NCBI RefSeq assembly: GCF_020831925.1
Contig: NZ_JAFIFQ010000020.1
Location: forward strand, 1 to 58,758
Direction: 5' to 3'
Length of the DNA stretch: 58,758 nt
Origin: Alkalimonas sp.
Lineage (GTDB): Bacteria > Pseudomonadota > Gammaproteobacteria > Enterobacterales > Alteromonadaceae
Shown: positions 38,033 through 46,572 of the stretch, piece after piece
How the letters are laid out: the number at the start of each line of letters is the position of its first letter
Position numbering within the stretch: the stretch's first letter is position 1
Program-made: the position numbers and the translations under genes
The notes under the pieces: model-generated
Seen by the model: the letters and a program-made list of their open reading frames with translations, nothing else
Database searches by the model: none
Told to the model about the DNA's origin: nothing

Positions 38033-39160
38033 ATGGCTGAACACTCTGCGGCACCAAAAGTACGGGTTTTACACTTTGTAACCGGAGGTTTTTCCGGTGG
38101 GGCAACCCAGGTTGCTGTGTCTTTGGTGAAGGCTGCTCAGGAAGGACCGGATGTAGAGCCTTTGCTGGTGCTCCGGAAAAAGATGCGTACTGATCCTCGC
38201 CGGGTTCAGGAGTTGATCGACCAAGGACTGCCTGTTGCGACGGTGCCAGGCGTATCGCATTTGATTTCCATTCTGGCCCTGGTCAAGCTGTGTAAGGCGT
38301 TTAAACCAGATGTTCTGGTTGCTCATGGTTTTAGTGAGCATCTTTGGGGCCGTTATGCTGGTCTTATTGCCAAGGTACCGCATCTTGTGCATGTCGAGCA
38401 CAACACCAAAGAGCGCTATACCACCTGGCGTTTAATGCAATCCCGTTGGCTGGCCAAGCGCACCGATGCGATTGTTGGGTGCTCCGAAGGGGTAAAGCAA
38501 TCATTACTTGGCATGCAATTACCTGCAGAGAAGATCATTGCCATACCGAATGGCATTCAATTGGAACCTTTTGCACAAGCAGCACAGCAGCCTTATGCGG
38601 ACAGGGCTGCACAGATCGTCATGGTTTCCCGTTTTGCCAAGCAAAAAGATCATGCCACCTTATTGCAGGCCCTTGCTTTGTTAAAGCACCGAGGGCTCAC
38701 GCCACAACTGATGCTGGCTGGTAAAGGCAAGGCTCGATACATAGAGCCACTAAAGCGTTTGTGTCAGCAGCTGGGTATTGAGGAGCAGGTTCGCTTTCTT
38801 GGTTTATGCCGAACGGTTCCACAGCTACTGATGTCCAGCAAAATTGCGGTGCTGAGTACTCACTATGAAGGGATGCCGCTCTCACTATTGGAGGGAATGG
38901 CCGCTGGCTGTGCTGTTATTGGTAGTAAGGTTCCTGGTGTGCAGGAAGTGATTGAGCATGGTACAACGGGCATATTAGCAGAGCATGCAAATCCGATCGC
39001 CTTGGCTGATGCATTGCAAGAACTATTGGAAAAGGAAAGCTTTGCCCAGCAATTGGCGAGCAACGCTATGCAAGTGGCCTGGCAAGAGTTTTCAAAACAA
39101 CGTATGAACGAACGCTACAATGCACTGTTCATCAAGCTGGTTGAAAGGGATAAGTTCTAA
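38033..39160 (+). CDS. Family 4 glycosyltransferase
   Basis: GT-B retaining transferase, 375 residues, likely for surface polysaccharide. It has the Gly-rich N-domain start FVTGGFSGGATQVAVSLVKA, IPNGIQLEPF, MVSRFAKQKDHATLLQAL and the nucleotide-sugar motif EGMPLSLLE (E-x7-E). AGGA precedes ATG 38033. It is divergent from mnhA and alone; the stop is just before the iron-transport promoter. Confidence 0.92.
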   Translation: MAEHSAAPKVRVLHFVTGGFSGGATQVAVSLVKAAQEGPDVEPLLVLRKKMRTDPRRVQELIDQGLPVATVPGVSHLISILALVKLCKAFKPDVLVAHGFSEHLWGRYAGLIAKVPHLVHVEHNTKERYTTWRLMQSRWLAKRTDAIVGCSEGVKQSLLGMQLPAEKIIAIPNGIQLEPFAQAAQQPYADRAAQIVMVSRFAKQKDHATLLQALALLKHRGLTPQLMLAGKGKARYIEPLKRLCQQLGIEEQVRFLGLCRTVPQLLMSSKIAVLSTHYEGMPLSLLEGMAAGCAVIGSKVPGVQEVIEHGTTGILAEHANPIALADALQELLEKESFAQQLASNAMQVAWQEFSKQRMNERYNALFIKLVERDKF

Positions 39161-39166
39161 AACAAT

Positions 39167-39196
39167 ATTGAGAATAGTTCTCATTAGGTTTATACT
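39167..39196 (+). promoter_or_regulatory. Fur box overlapping the promoter of the iron ABC importer
   Basis: ATTGAGAATAGTTCTCATT (39167-39185) matches 17 of 19 bases of the AATGAGAATNATTCTCATT form of the Fur site. It covers the -35 TTGAGA (39168-39173); after a 17-base spacer comes -10 TATACT (39191-39196). Iron-loaded Fur would block RNA polymerase directly. Confidence 0.85.
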
Positions 39197-39242
39197 TGCC
39201 GCCATTGTTTGTGCTGTCAGTGTATTCAGAACGGAGCTCCCT

Positions 39243-40262
39243 ATGCGTCTTGTTTCGATGGTGTTGTGTTGCAGTGCCTTGTTGTCGCTTGCCAGCCAGA
39301 GTGCGGCGGTGTTCAGTGCTGAAGTGAATGTCTACTCAGCCCGCCAGGAAGAGCTGATTAAGCCTGTGCTGGATGAATTCAGCGCCAGCACGGGGATCCG
39401 GGTCAATCTGATTACCGGCAATGCCGATGAGTTGATCACCCGTATTGCCAGTGAAGGGCGCAATAGCCCAGCCGATTTATTAATTACCACCGATGTCGGT
39501 CGTTTGTACCGTGCCAAGCAACAGCAATTGTTGCAGCCTCAACGCTCTGAGCTGCTGCAGCAAGCGATCCCGGCCCACTTGCGCGATGAAGCCGGCTACT
39601 GGTTTGGTTTAACCGTGCGGGCTCGGCCGGTGATGTATGCTGCCGATCGTTTAAGTGAAGCCGATAAAGCGGAGCTTGCAGACTTAACGGCAGAGCGCTG
39701 GCGCGGCAGGATTTGCGTGCGCAGCTCGGGTCATATTTACAACCAGTCGATGGTGGCCGCTAAACTGGCGCATGATGGTACTGCGGCGACCGAACAATGG
39801 GTGCGTGGCTTGGTACAGAACCTGGCCCGCCCTCCGCGTGGTGGCGATCGCGACCAAATTCGGGCCCTGGCTGCTGGCGTCTGCGATCTGGCGATTGCCA
39901 ATACCTATTATCTGGCCGGGATGATGAATGATCCGCGCGATCAACAAGCTGCCGCCAGCATTGCGGTGTACTGGCCAGAGCAAGACAGTAGAGGTGCTCA
40001 CATTAATATTTCTGGCGCAGGCGTCGCTGTGCATGCCCCTAATCCTGCTGCTGCACTGCAATTGCTTGAGTTTATGCTGAGTGACAGCTCGCAGCAATGG
40101 TATGCCGAAGCCAACCATGAATACCCGGTGCGTCCTGGCGTTGCCTACAGCGAGACCTTGCAATCCTATGGTGACTTCAAAGCCGATACCTTGCCACTGG
40201 AGCGTTTGGGTGAGTTGAATGCCGAAGCTTTGCGTTTAATGGATCGTGCCCGTTGGCGCTAG
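39243..40262 (+). CDS. fbpA: Ferric iron-binding periplasmic protein, FbpA/FutA type
   Basis: Periplasmic binding protein for ferric iron. From ATG 39243 (GGAG upstream) it has 339 residues, a signal peptide MRLVSMVLCCSALLSLASQS-AAVFS and the family start VNVYSARQEELIKPVL. The adjacent tyrosines in IANTYYLAGMM are the typical iron ligands. The frame from 39120 overlaps the previous gene and is rejected. First gene of a Fur-controlled fbpABC operon. Confidence 0.93.
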   Translation: MRLVSMVLCCSALLSLASQSAAVFSAEVNVYSARQEELIKPVLDEFSASTGIRVNLITGNADELITRIASEGRNSPADLLITTDVGRLYRAKQQQLLQPQRSELLQQAIPAHLRDEAGYWFGLTVRARPVMYAADRLSEADKAELADLTAERWRGRICVRSSGHIYNQSMVAAKLAHDGTAATEQWVRGLVQNLARPPRGGDRDQIRALAAGVCDLAIANTYYLAGMMNDPRDQQAAASIAVYWPEQDSRGAHINISGAGVAVHAPNPAAALQLLEFMLSDSSQQWYAEANHEYPVRPGVAYSETLQSYGDFKADTLPLERLGELNAEALRLMDRARWR

Positions 40263-40287
40263 TGCCTATCTCGAACAGAGGGCCTAA

Positions 40288-41934
40288 GTGCGAGCAGTAT
40301 TGAACCCGATGAAGTGGCGACTTGACCCCTGGCGCTGGCTGGTATTGCTACCGGCCAGCGTGCTTGCTGTGCCGGTACTGGTAATTTTGCTCAGCTTGCT
40401 GCAACCACAATGGGACGTCTGGGCGCATTTGCGCCAAACTGTGCTCTGGTTGTATATCAGCAACTCGCTGTTACTGGCTTTTGGCGTGGGTTTTGGTGCA
40501 CTTATGTTGGGTACGGGCAGTGCCTGGCTGGTGTCGCAATACGAGTTCCCCTGCCGTCGCTTGTTGGAGTGGATGCTGCTATTACCACTGGCTATCCCCG
40601 CTTACATTATTGCCTATACCTACACTGGGTTGCTGGACTTTGCCGGCCCGGTGCAAACGCATTTACGCGACTGGTTTGGTTGGCGTTATGGCGATTACTG
40701 GTTTCCCGAAATCCGCTCGCTGGCTGGCGCCATCCTGATGCTGTCATTGGTGTTGTACCCCTATGTGTATATGTTGGCGCGTAATGGTTTTCGTGAGCAG
40801 GCTGCCTCGTTGCAGGAGGCCAGTCGTACCTTAGGCCTGACCACCCGGCAGCACTTTTGGCAGGTGGCTTTGCCCTTGGCCCGGCCGGCCATTTTAACCG
40901 GGACAGCTCTGGCAATGATGGAAGCCTTTGCCGATTACGGCACCGTGCAGTACTTTGGCGTCGATACCTTTACCACCGGCATTTTCCGTACCTGGTTTGG
41001 CCTCAATAACAGCCTGGCTGCGGCTCAGTTGGCGGCTATGCTGACCAGTTTTGTACTGTTTTTATTGGTGTTAGAACAATGGTCTCGTCGCAAAATTCGC
41101 TATTATCATCAAGGGCAAAAAGACAGCAGGGCTCCGCGTAAAGAGCTAAGAGGGGGGCGAGGACTGATGGTGCTGGCGCTTTGTTTGCTGCCATTGCTGT
41201 TTGGCTTTGTGGTGCCTGCGGCGCAATTAAGCTGGTGGGCCTGGGCCACCTGGCAGCAGACCCTGGATGAGCGCTTTATGCAGTTGGTGTGGAATAGCTT
41301 TTCGTTGGCGGCCTTGGCAGCTTTGTTGGCGGTGCTGCTGGCGGTGATATTTGCCTATGCCCGACGCTTGCGTCGCGACTGGCTAGTGCTGGTGCCTGTC
41401 CGGCTGGCGGCACTGGGGTACGCTATTCCTGGTACTGTGATTGCCATTGGGGTGATGCTACCGCTGGCATTTTTGGATCGTCATATCGACTTGCTGGCAG
41501 AGCAATGGTTTGGCGTACGAACTGGCTTACTGTTTTCCGGCACCTTGTTTGCTTTGCTGCTGGCTTACAGCGTCCGGTTTTTGGCGGTTTCGCTGCACAG
41601 CGTCGAAGCCGGCTTGCAGCGCATCCGGCCCAATATGGATCAAGCGGCCCGCTCGCTTGGTTGCTCACCGCGGCAGGTGCTATGGCGGGTGCATGTGCCC
41701 TTGTTGCGTGGTAGTGTATTAACGGCGTTGTTGCTGGTGTTTGTCGATGTGCTCAAGGAGCTGCCAGCCACCTTGATCCTGCGGCCTTTTAATTTCAACA
41801 CGCTGGCTGTACGGACTTTTGAGCTGGCCTCGGATGAGCGGCTGGCCGATGCTTCTTTGTCGGCACTGGCCATTGTCCTGGTTGGGTTATTGCCTGTGAT
41901 TATTCTGGCCCGCTCGATGGAGCGGGTCCACTAA
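40288..41934 (+). CDS. fbpB: Ferric iron ABC transporter permease, FbpB type
   Basis: Inner-membrane permease of 548 residues with two fused BPD-transporter halves (about 12 helices). Each half has an EAA-type loop: EASRTLGLTTRQHFWQVALP and DQAARSLGCSPRQVLWRVHV. GTG 40288 is preceded by GAGGG; ATG 40309 is an alternative. 25 bases after fbpA and 12 before fbpC. Confidence 0.94.
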   Translation: MRAVLNPMKWRLDPWRWLVLLPASVLAVPVLVILLSLLQPQWDVWAHLRQTVLWLYISNSLLLAFGVGFGALMLGTGSAWLVSQYEFPCRRLLEWMLLLPLAIPAYIIAYTYTGLLDFAGPVQTHLRDWFGWRYGDYWFPEIRSLAGAILMLSLVLYPYVYMLARNGFREQAASLQEASRTLGLTTRQHFWQVALPLARPAILTGTALAMMEAFADYGTVQYFGVDTFTTGIFRTWFGLNNSLAAAQLAAMLTSFVLFLLVLEQWSRRKIRYYHQGQKDSRAPRKELRGGRGLMVLALCLLPLLFGFVVPAAQLSWWAWATWQQTLDERFMQLVWNSFSLAALAALLAVLLAVIFAYARRLRRDWLVLVPVRLAALGYAIPGTVIAIGVMLPLAFLDRHIDLLAEQWFGVRTGLLFSGTLFALLLAYSVRFLAVSLHSVEAGLQRIRPNMDQAARSLGCSPRQVLWRVHVPLLRGSVLTALLLVFVDVLKELPATLILRPFNFNTLAVRTFELASDERLADASLSALAIVLVGLLPVIILARSMERVH

Positions 41935-41946
41935 AGCGGACCAAAG

Positions 41947-43011
41947 ATGCTGGTACTGGAACAACTTGCGGTGGCCTATGGCCCCCATACCGTAGTGAAA
42001 GACATCAATCTGTCGTTATCGAAAGGCCAAATCGGTTGTCTGGTTGGTCCGTCTGGCTGTGGCAAAACCACCTTGCTGCGTGCCATTGCTGGTTTTGAAC
42101 CGGTCGCCAGTGGCAAAATTAGTTTAGCGCAGGGTGTGGTCAGTGCACCCGGTGTGCAGTGCCCACCTGAACAGCGGCAACTGGGCATGGTGTTTCAGGA
42201 TTTTGCTTTATTTCCGCATTTAACGGTAGCGCAGAATATTGGCTTTGGCTTAAAGCATTTAAGCCGAAGTGATAGCCAGGCGCGCATTCGTGAGTTATTG
42301 CAACTGGTTGGCTTGCCCGACTTAGCCGGGCGCTACATTCACCAGCTTTCCGGTGGTCAGCAGCAACGTATCGCGCTGGCCCGGGCTATTGCACCTAAGC
42401 CTGAAGTCTTGTTGTTGGATGAGCCCTTCTCCAGCCTGGATGCAGACCTGCGTGAGTCGCTGGCGCGGGATATCCGCCAAATCTTAAAGCACGAACAGAT
42501 GACGGCCGTGATGGTGACGCACGATCAATTCGAAGCCTTTACCATGGCGGATTTGATTGGTGTGATGGAACATGGCCGGATGCAGCAGTGGGCCACACCT
42601 TATGAGTTGTACCATAAGCCGGTGAATCGCTTTGTGGCCGACTTTATTGGCCGGGGGGTGCTGCTGGCTGGCCAGATGCTGGATGCGCAGCAGGTGAAAA
42701 CCTCTTTTGGCATCTTTCGCCAAAGCTATCAGCCAGGCTTGCAGCAGGGTGATTTGGTTGATGTGTTGATTCGGCCAGATGATATTGTGCACGATGATGA
42801 CAGTGGCGTTACTGCCAAGGTGCTGGAGAAATCCTTCCGCGGCTCGCATATTCTGTACAGCCTGGAGCTGCAAAGTGGTGATCAGGTCTACTGTCTGGCT
42901 TTGAGTCATCACAACCATGCAGTTGGCGAAATGATTGGCATCCGGCTCGATTTGGATCACATGGTGGTGTACCCACGGCTGGCATCCGCCAGCCAGGCGT
43001 TGGCTCAATAA
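41947..43011 (+). CDS. fbpC: Ferric iron ABC transporter ATPase, FbpC type
   Basis: ATPase of 354 residues powering the FbpB permease. Walker A GPSGCGKTT, signature LSGGQQQR, Walker B LLLDEPFSSLD and H-loop VTHDQ are intact; a C-terminal TOBE-like domain follows (about 245-350). The last seven bases overlap the convergent lipoprotein gene. Confidence 0.94.
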   Translation: MLVLEQLAVAYGPHTVVKDINLSLSKGQIGCLVGPSGCGKTTLLRAIAGFEPVASGKISLAQGVVSAPGVQCPPEQRQLGMVFQDFALFPHLTVAQNIGFGLKHLSRSDSQARIRELLQLVGLPDLAGRYIHQLSGGQQQRIALARAIAPKPEVLLLDEPFSSLDADLRESLARDIRQILKHEQMTAVMVTHDQFEAFTMADLIGVMEHGRMQQWATPYELYHKPVNRFVADFIGRGVLLAGQMLDAQQVKTSFGIFRQSYQPGLQQGDLVDVLIRPDDIVHDDDSGVTAKVLEKSFRGSHILYSLELQSGDQVYCLALSHHNHAVGEMIGIRLDLDHMVVYPRLASASQALAQ

Positions 43012-43634
43012 AAACTAAAGGCCTGTTCCAGCTCTACAATTTGATGTTGCAGGCCAGCTAGTTGGTACTCCAGTTGGGTGCGGGTTCGCAGCAGTTCTGC
43101 CTGTTGTTGGCGGTGCTGACTGATTTCCCGATAGAGTTGCTGGCGCCCTTCCGGAGTGTGCCCATCGCCAAACATCAGCGCTTCTTTTTCTGTGATAGTC
43201 TGTGCCAGCTGTTGATGGTCACGTTCATTTTGTGCCAGGCTGCGTTCGGTCTGCTGTGCTTGTTGCTCCAGCAGGAAAATTCGTCTGCCAGCATCAAAAC
43301 CCAGTAAAAAGTCGACTTCGGCCTCACCCTGACAAACGCCCTGATAGCTCTGGCCTTTGCGGCCAAACTCATAGCCATTGCTGGTTCGGCAAAAAAGCTG
43401 CAAACCTTGTCGATGACCACGCTGATAAAGGGCCAGATCAGGGACAATTTGGTGCTTAGCACAGTCCTGGCGGTAGGTATCGATGCGCGCTGGCGAGCGA
43501 CCTTGAACGCCATCGGCATACCCTAGCGTCTGCCAGTCGGCTTGCAGACACTCATCTTTGCTTAAAGTGGCGCAGCCAGACAGCAACAGCCCGGTAAAGA
43601 ACACAGCAACTAAGCGCATGGTTTTCTCTGACAT
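43005..43634 (-). CDS. DUF2799 lipoprotein with coiled coil
   Basis: A 209-residue lipoprotein of unknown role. The lipobox LLLSGCA ends the signal peptide; the DUF2799-type region has DWQTLGYADGVQGRSPARID and later FCRTSNGYEFGRKGQSYQGVC, then a glutamine-rich coiled coil of about residues 135-200. ATG 43634 is used; ATG 43619 is also possible. It overlaps fbpC by seven bases tail to tail and precedes nothing obvious on its strand. Confidence 0.8.
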   Translation of the reverse strand: MSEKTMRLVAVFFTGLLLSGCATLSKDECLQADWQTLGYADGVQGRSPARIDTYRQDCAKHQIVPDLALYQRGHRQGLQLFCRTSNGYEFGRKGQSYQGVCQGEAEVDFLLGFDAGRRIFLLEQQAQQTERSLAQNERDHQQLAQTITEKEALMFGDGHTPEGRQQLYREISQHRQQQAELLRTRTQLEYQLAGLQHQIVELEQAFSFY

Positions 43635-43682
43635 TGAATTTTGCTCTACCTTAAAATATCCGGTGGTTACCGACAACAGATT

Positions 43683-45572
43683 TTAACGCTGCTTTTGCAG
43701 ATAGCGGGTAAATTGATCGGGTGGTAAAGCCGCGGACCACAAATAACCTTGAGCCGCATCGCAGCCCAGCTGTTTTAACAGCTGGAAGGTGGCATCATCT
43801 TCCACACCCTCTGCCACCGTACTTAGCTCCAGACTTTTTGCCAGCTGAATGATAGCGCGTACCAGGGGTTCATCCCGCAGCGATATCGACAAGGAGCTGA
43901 TAAAGGATTTATCCACTTTCAGGCTGGAGGCATTGAACTGGCGCAGGTAACCCAGGTTGGAGTAGCCGGTGCCAAAGTCATCGATGGCGAAGCTAATGCC
44001 TAAAGCGCCAAGGCTGCTCAGTTGTTGCTGTACAAAGTCACTGTTGTCAATCAACAAGGACTCGGTAAGCTCCAGCTCCAGCGCGGTTGCTGGTAAGCCA
44101 CTTTGCCGCAGCGCATCCAGCACCGTGTGCTCCAGCCTGCCGTCGCGAAACTGAATCGGTGATACATTGACCGCCACTTTCACATCGGGAAATCCAAGTT
44201 GTCGCCATTGCTGGCAGTCGTTGCAAGCCTGTTGCAAAACCCAGGCACCAAGCTCAAGAATGAGGCCGCTGTATTCTGCCAGCTCGATGACTTCTGCCGG
44301 GTTGATAAAACTGCCATCACTCTGAGGCCAGCGCAGTAGGGCTTCTGCACCCTGCACATGTTGCTGTTGCAGGTCGATTTTTGGTTGGTAATAGAGCTTA
44401 AATTCGTTGTTTTTCAGCGCATCGCGGATACGCTGCAGCAAATTAAACTTGTCGGTATTGGCCTGATCCATCGCATCACTGTAAAAGCGCCAGGTATTAC
44501 GCCCTTGCTCTTTGGCGCTGTACATGGCCAGATCCACTTTGCGGCACAGTACATGGAACTCAATACCATCGGCGGGTGCGCTGACAATTCCAATAGAACC
44601 TGAAACTTCTACTTTGGTTTGCATCAGGGTAAATGGCTCGGTAGTCTGCGTCAGCAAACGGGCGGCCAGATCGGCCAAAGGCGCATCATCCGAGTCTGCC
44701 GGGCAGAGCACCATAAATTCATCCCCGCCAAAACGGCAGAGTACCGCCTGCTCACTCAGCTCGGAGTGCAAACGCTGCGCCAGTTGCTGCAGCAGTAAAT
44801 CACCGGCAGCATGACCCAGGGCATCATTTACGGGTTTAAAATTATCAAGATCCAGGAACAACAACGCCAGGCGCTGTTGTTGTTGCAGGCACTGCGCCTG
44901 CATGGTACGAAACAGCTCCTCACAGAGTGTCCGGTTGGGCAAGTCGGTCAGTTTGTCGTGCATTGCCAGACGTTGTAATTGTTGCTGGGTATCCCGTACG
45001 CGCTTATTTTCTGCCTGTAGCGCCCTTAGTGAGCGGTGCAGATCCTGTGCCATCAATTGCACACTAAAGCCGGTGATGCTCAGAATTAGGCTCACATACA
45101 GCACCTGACGCCAGCTGTCATCGGGTAAAAACGGGGTGAACCAGCCTTGCATGCTGGTATATCCCATACTGACGGCAGCAACAAGGATAAAGCTTAGCAA
45201 GGACAGAAACAGATTGCGGCTGCCTAAAATAGCGGCAAATACCAGCACGCCGGGATAGCCGACCACTGCCAGATCTCGGATACCCCCGGATACCAGGGCC
45301 AGACCTGTGAGCATTAGCGCCATCGACCAAAGCAGGACATAAGCAGCAAGCAAGGGACGCTGCTTCCAAGCGGCCAGAAAAGCGATGGCAAGACAGCCGC
45401 AGCCTAGCAGGAGTAACCATTGCGTCATGCCTGTAGCTACTGACATTGCCAACAGCAAGCCAAACAAGGTTGTACCTGATATTTGCAGTAAACGCCGAAC
45501 GCGCAGTGACTGGATGCTCTGAGGTTCAGAGGCTTGGTCTTGAATGGTATTGGTTTGCCAGTCTGAACTCAT
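43683..45572 (-). CDS. Membrane GGDEF-EAL protein (cyclic di-GMP turnover)
   Basis: A 629-residue protein with about six N-terminal membrane helices (32-172), a coiled link, GGDEF at 282-286 and EAL at 410-412. The synthase motif is intact, but no RxxD inhibitory site precedes it. The phosphodiesterase residues look complete: EALLRW, NVSPIQF, ELTES, IDDFGTGYSNL, LKVDKSFI, VAEGVED and the late Gln in AQGYL. So it may make, break or do both for cyclic di-GMP. ATG 45572 is chosen over 45641. The binding-protein gene upstream on the same strand may supply its signal. Confidence 0.92.
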   Translation of the reverse strand: MSSDWQTNTIQDQASEPQSIQSLRVRRLLQISGTTLFGLLLAMSVATGMTQWLLLLGCGCLAIAFLAAWKQRPLLAAYVLLWSMALMLTGLALVSGGIRDLAVVGYPGVLVFAAILGSRNLFLSLLSFILVAAVSMGYTSMQGWFTPFLPDDSWRQVLYVSLILSITGFSVQLMAQDLHRSLRALQAENKRVRDTQQQLQRLAMHDKLTDLPNRTLCEELFRTMQAQCLQQQQRLALLFLDLDNFKPVNDALGHAAGDLLLQQLAQRLHSELSEQAVLCRFGGDEFMVLCPADSDDAPLADLAARLLTQTTEPFTLMQTKVEVSGSIGIVSAPADGIEFHVLCRKVDLAMYSAKEQGRNTWRFYSDAMDQANTDKFNLLQRIRDALKNNEFKLYYQPKIDLQQQHVQGAEALLRWPQSDGSFINPAEVIELAEYSGLILELGAWVLQQACNDCQQWRQLGFPDVKVAVNVSPIQFRDGRLEHTVLDALRQSGLPATALELELTESLLIDNSDFVQQQLSSLGALGISFAIDDFGTGYSNLGYLRQFNASSLKVDKSFISSLSISLRDEPLVRAIIQLAKSLELSTVAEGVEDDATFQLLKQLGCDAAQGYLWSAALPPDQFTRYLQKQR

Positions 45573-45656
45573 TAGGGACGGCTTCTCCGGGCAAAGCAAA
45601 ATTGTGCAACCAAGAGTAAGGCAAGCGGCGGCTAAGTGCAATCACCTAAATGAGTG

Positions 45657-46442
45657 CTACTGGGCTTGGGTTGACCGTACTTTGGCCCCGTTTTGCTGTA
45701 GCTGCTGCAGACTGGGTAATAAACGATCTTTTATCCGCTCCAACTCGCCGGAGTGCTTTAACTGAGTAATGGCCGCACTAAAGGCTTTGTTCAGCTCAGC
45801 TGCCTTTGGATGTTGACGGGAAAACAGTAAGTACAAGGGCTGCGTTTCAATGGGTGGCTCGAGCCAATCAATCTGAGCGCTGAACTCCGGAAACTGATGC
45901 AACAGCAGATAAATGCCGTTTAATTTGTCGCCGGCCATCAGGTCGACCCGGCCAGCACTGAGTAAGCGGAATAATTGTTCTTCACTGGCAACCTGGTAAT
46001 GACGGATGCGGGTTTCTAGCAAGCCCTCTGGATGCGAATAGCCTAGCACAGAGCCATAACGAACGCCTTGATGGACCAGGTCGAGATATGAATCGAAGTC
46101 AAAATCCTGGTTGCGCCGTTTAAAAAACACAATGGAAGTGTCATATACGGGCTCAGGAAAATAAAAATCCAGTTCACGCTCAGGGGTATATTTAACACCA
46201 ATGATGCCGGCGTATTGTCCAAGCCGGGTTGCCTGCATGGCACGTGCAAAGGGCATGTAATGGATCTCCACCTCTTGACCCATAATGTCGAAGGCTGCCT
46301 GAACAATGGCCGTAAGAGCGCCGCCCTCCGGTAAATGCTCTCCGGTATGGGGCGTATAATCTGAACTAGCCAGCAGAATGGGCTCAGCCCAGAGCAACCA
46401 ACTGGATACTAGCAGCCATATGCTTGCACAGATTGATTTCAT
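45657..46442 (-). CDS. Periplasmic solute-binding protein (SBP_bac_3 type), orphan
   Basis: A 261-residue exported protein with signal peptide ending SWLLWA and family 3 solute-binding sequence (ALTAIVQAAFDIMGQEVEIH; then DFYFPEPVYDTSIVFFKR). No ABC permease or ATPase is near. Such orphan proteins in Alteromonadales often act as sensors or in amino-acid-like ligand binding. It lies 84 bases upstream of the GGDEF-EAL gene, same strand. Ligand unknown. Confidence 0.85.
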   Translation of the reverse strand: MKSICASIWLLVSSWLLWAEPILLASSDYTPHTGEHLPEGGALTAIVQAAFDIMGQEVEIHYMPFARAMQATRLGQYAGIIGVKYTPERELDFYFPEPVYDTSIVFFKRRNQDFDFDSYLDLVHQGVRYGSVLGYSHPEGLLETRIRHYQVASEEQLFRLLSAGRVDLMAGDKLNGIYLLLHQFPEFSAQIDWLEPPIETQPLYLLFSRQHPKAAELNKAFSAAITQLKHSGELERIKDRLLPSLQQLQQNGAKVRSTQAQ

Positions 46443-46510
46443 CAACAGCACCAAAGGCGGAACATGCAGTAAGTATGGCAGAAGTTAGCAAAGGTGTTTT
46501 TGAGCTAGCA

Positions 46511-46536
46511 TAAAGAAAGACGCCCCGAAGGGCGCC
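46511..46536 (-). terminator. Intrinsic terminator of the GntP-esterase operon
   Basis: On the minus strand GGCGCCC-TTCG-GGGCGTC forms a seven-pair stem with a UUCG loop and is followed by TTTCTTTA. One position is G-U in minus-strand RNA but A-C in plus, showing its direction. Confidence 0.85.
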
Positions 46537-46572
46537 AAGAGGGCAAAACCAGTGGGAAACCACTATGAAAAG

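Noticed and set aside
37792-38040. Possible 82-codon gene in the mnhA / glycosyltransferase gap
   Set aside because: Starts inside mnhA, overlaps the glycosyltransferase start, and has no ribosome site or motif; the gap is better read as a divergent promoter region.
39120-39242. N-terminal extension of fbpA
   Set aside because: It would overlap the previous gene, cover the Fur-controlled promoter and destroy the signal peptide position; GGAG supports the start at 39243.
42484-43008. Open frame of 174 codons antisense to fbpC
   Set aside because: Lies wholly inside an intact ABC ATPase and has no ribosome site or recognisable family.
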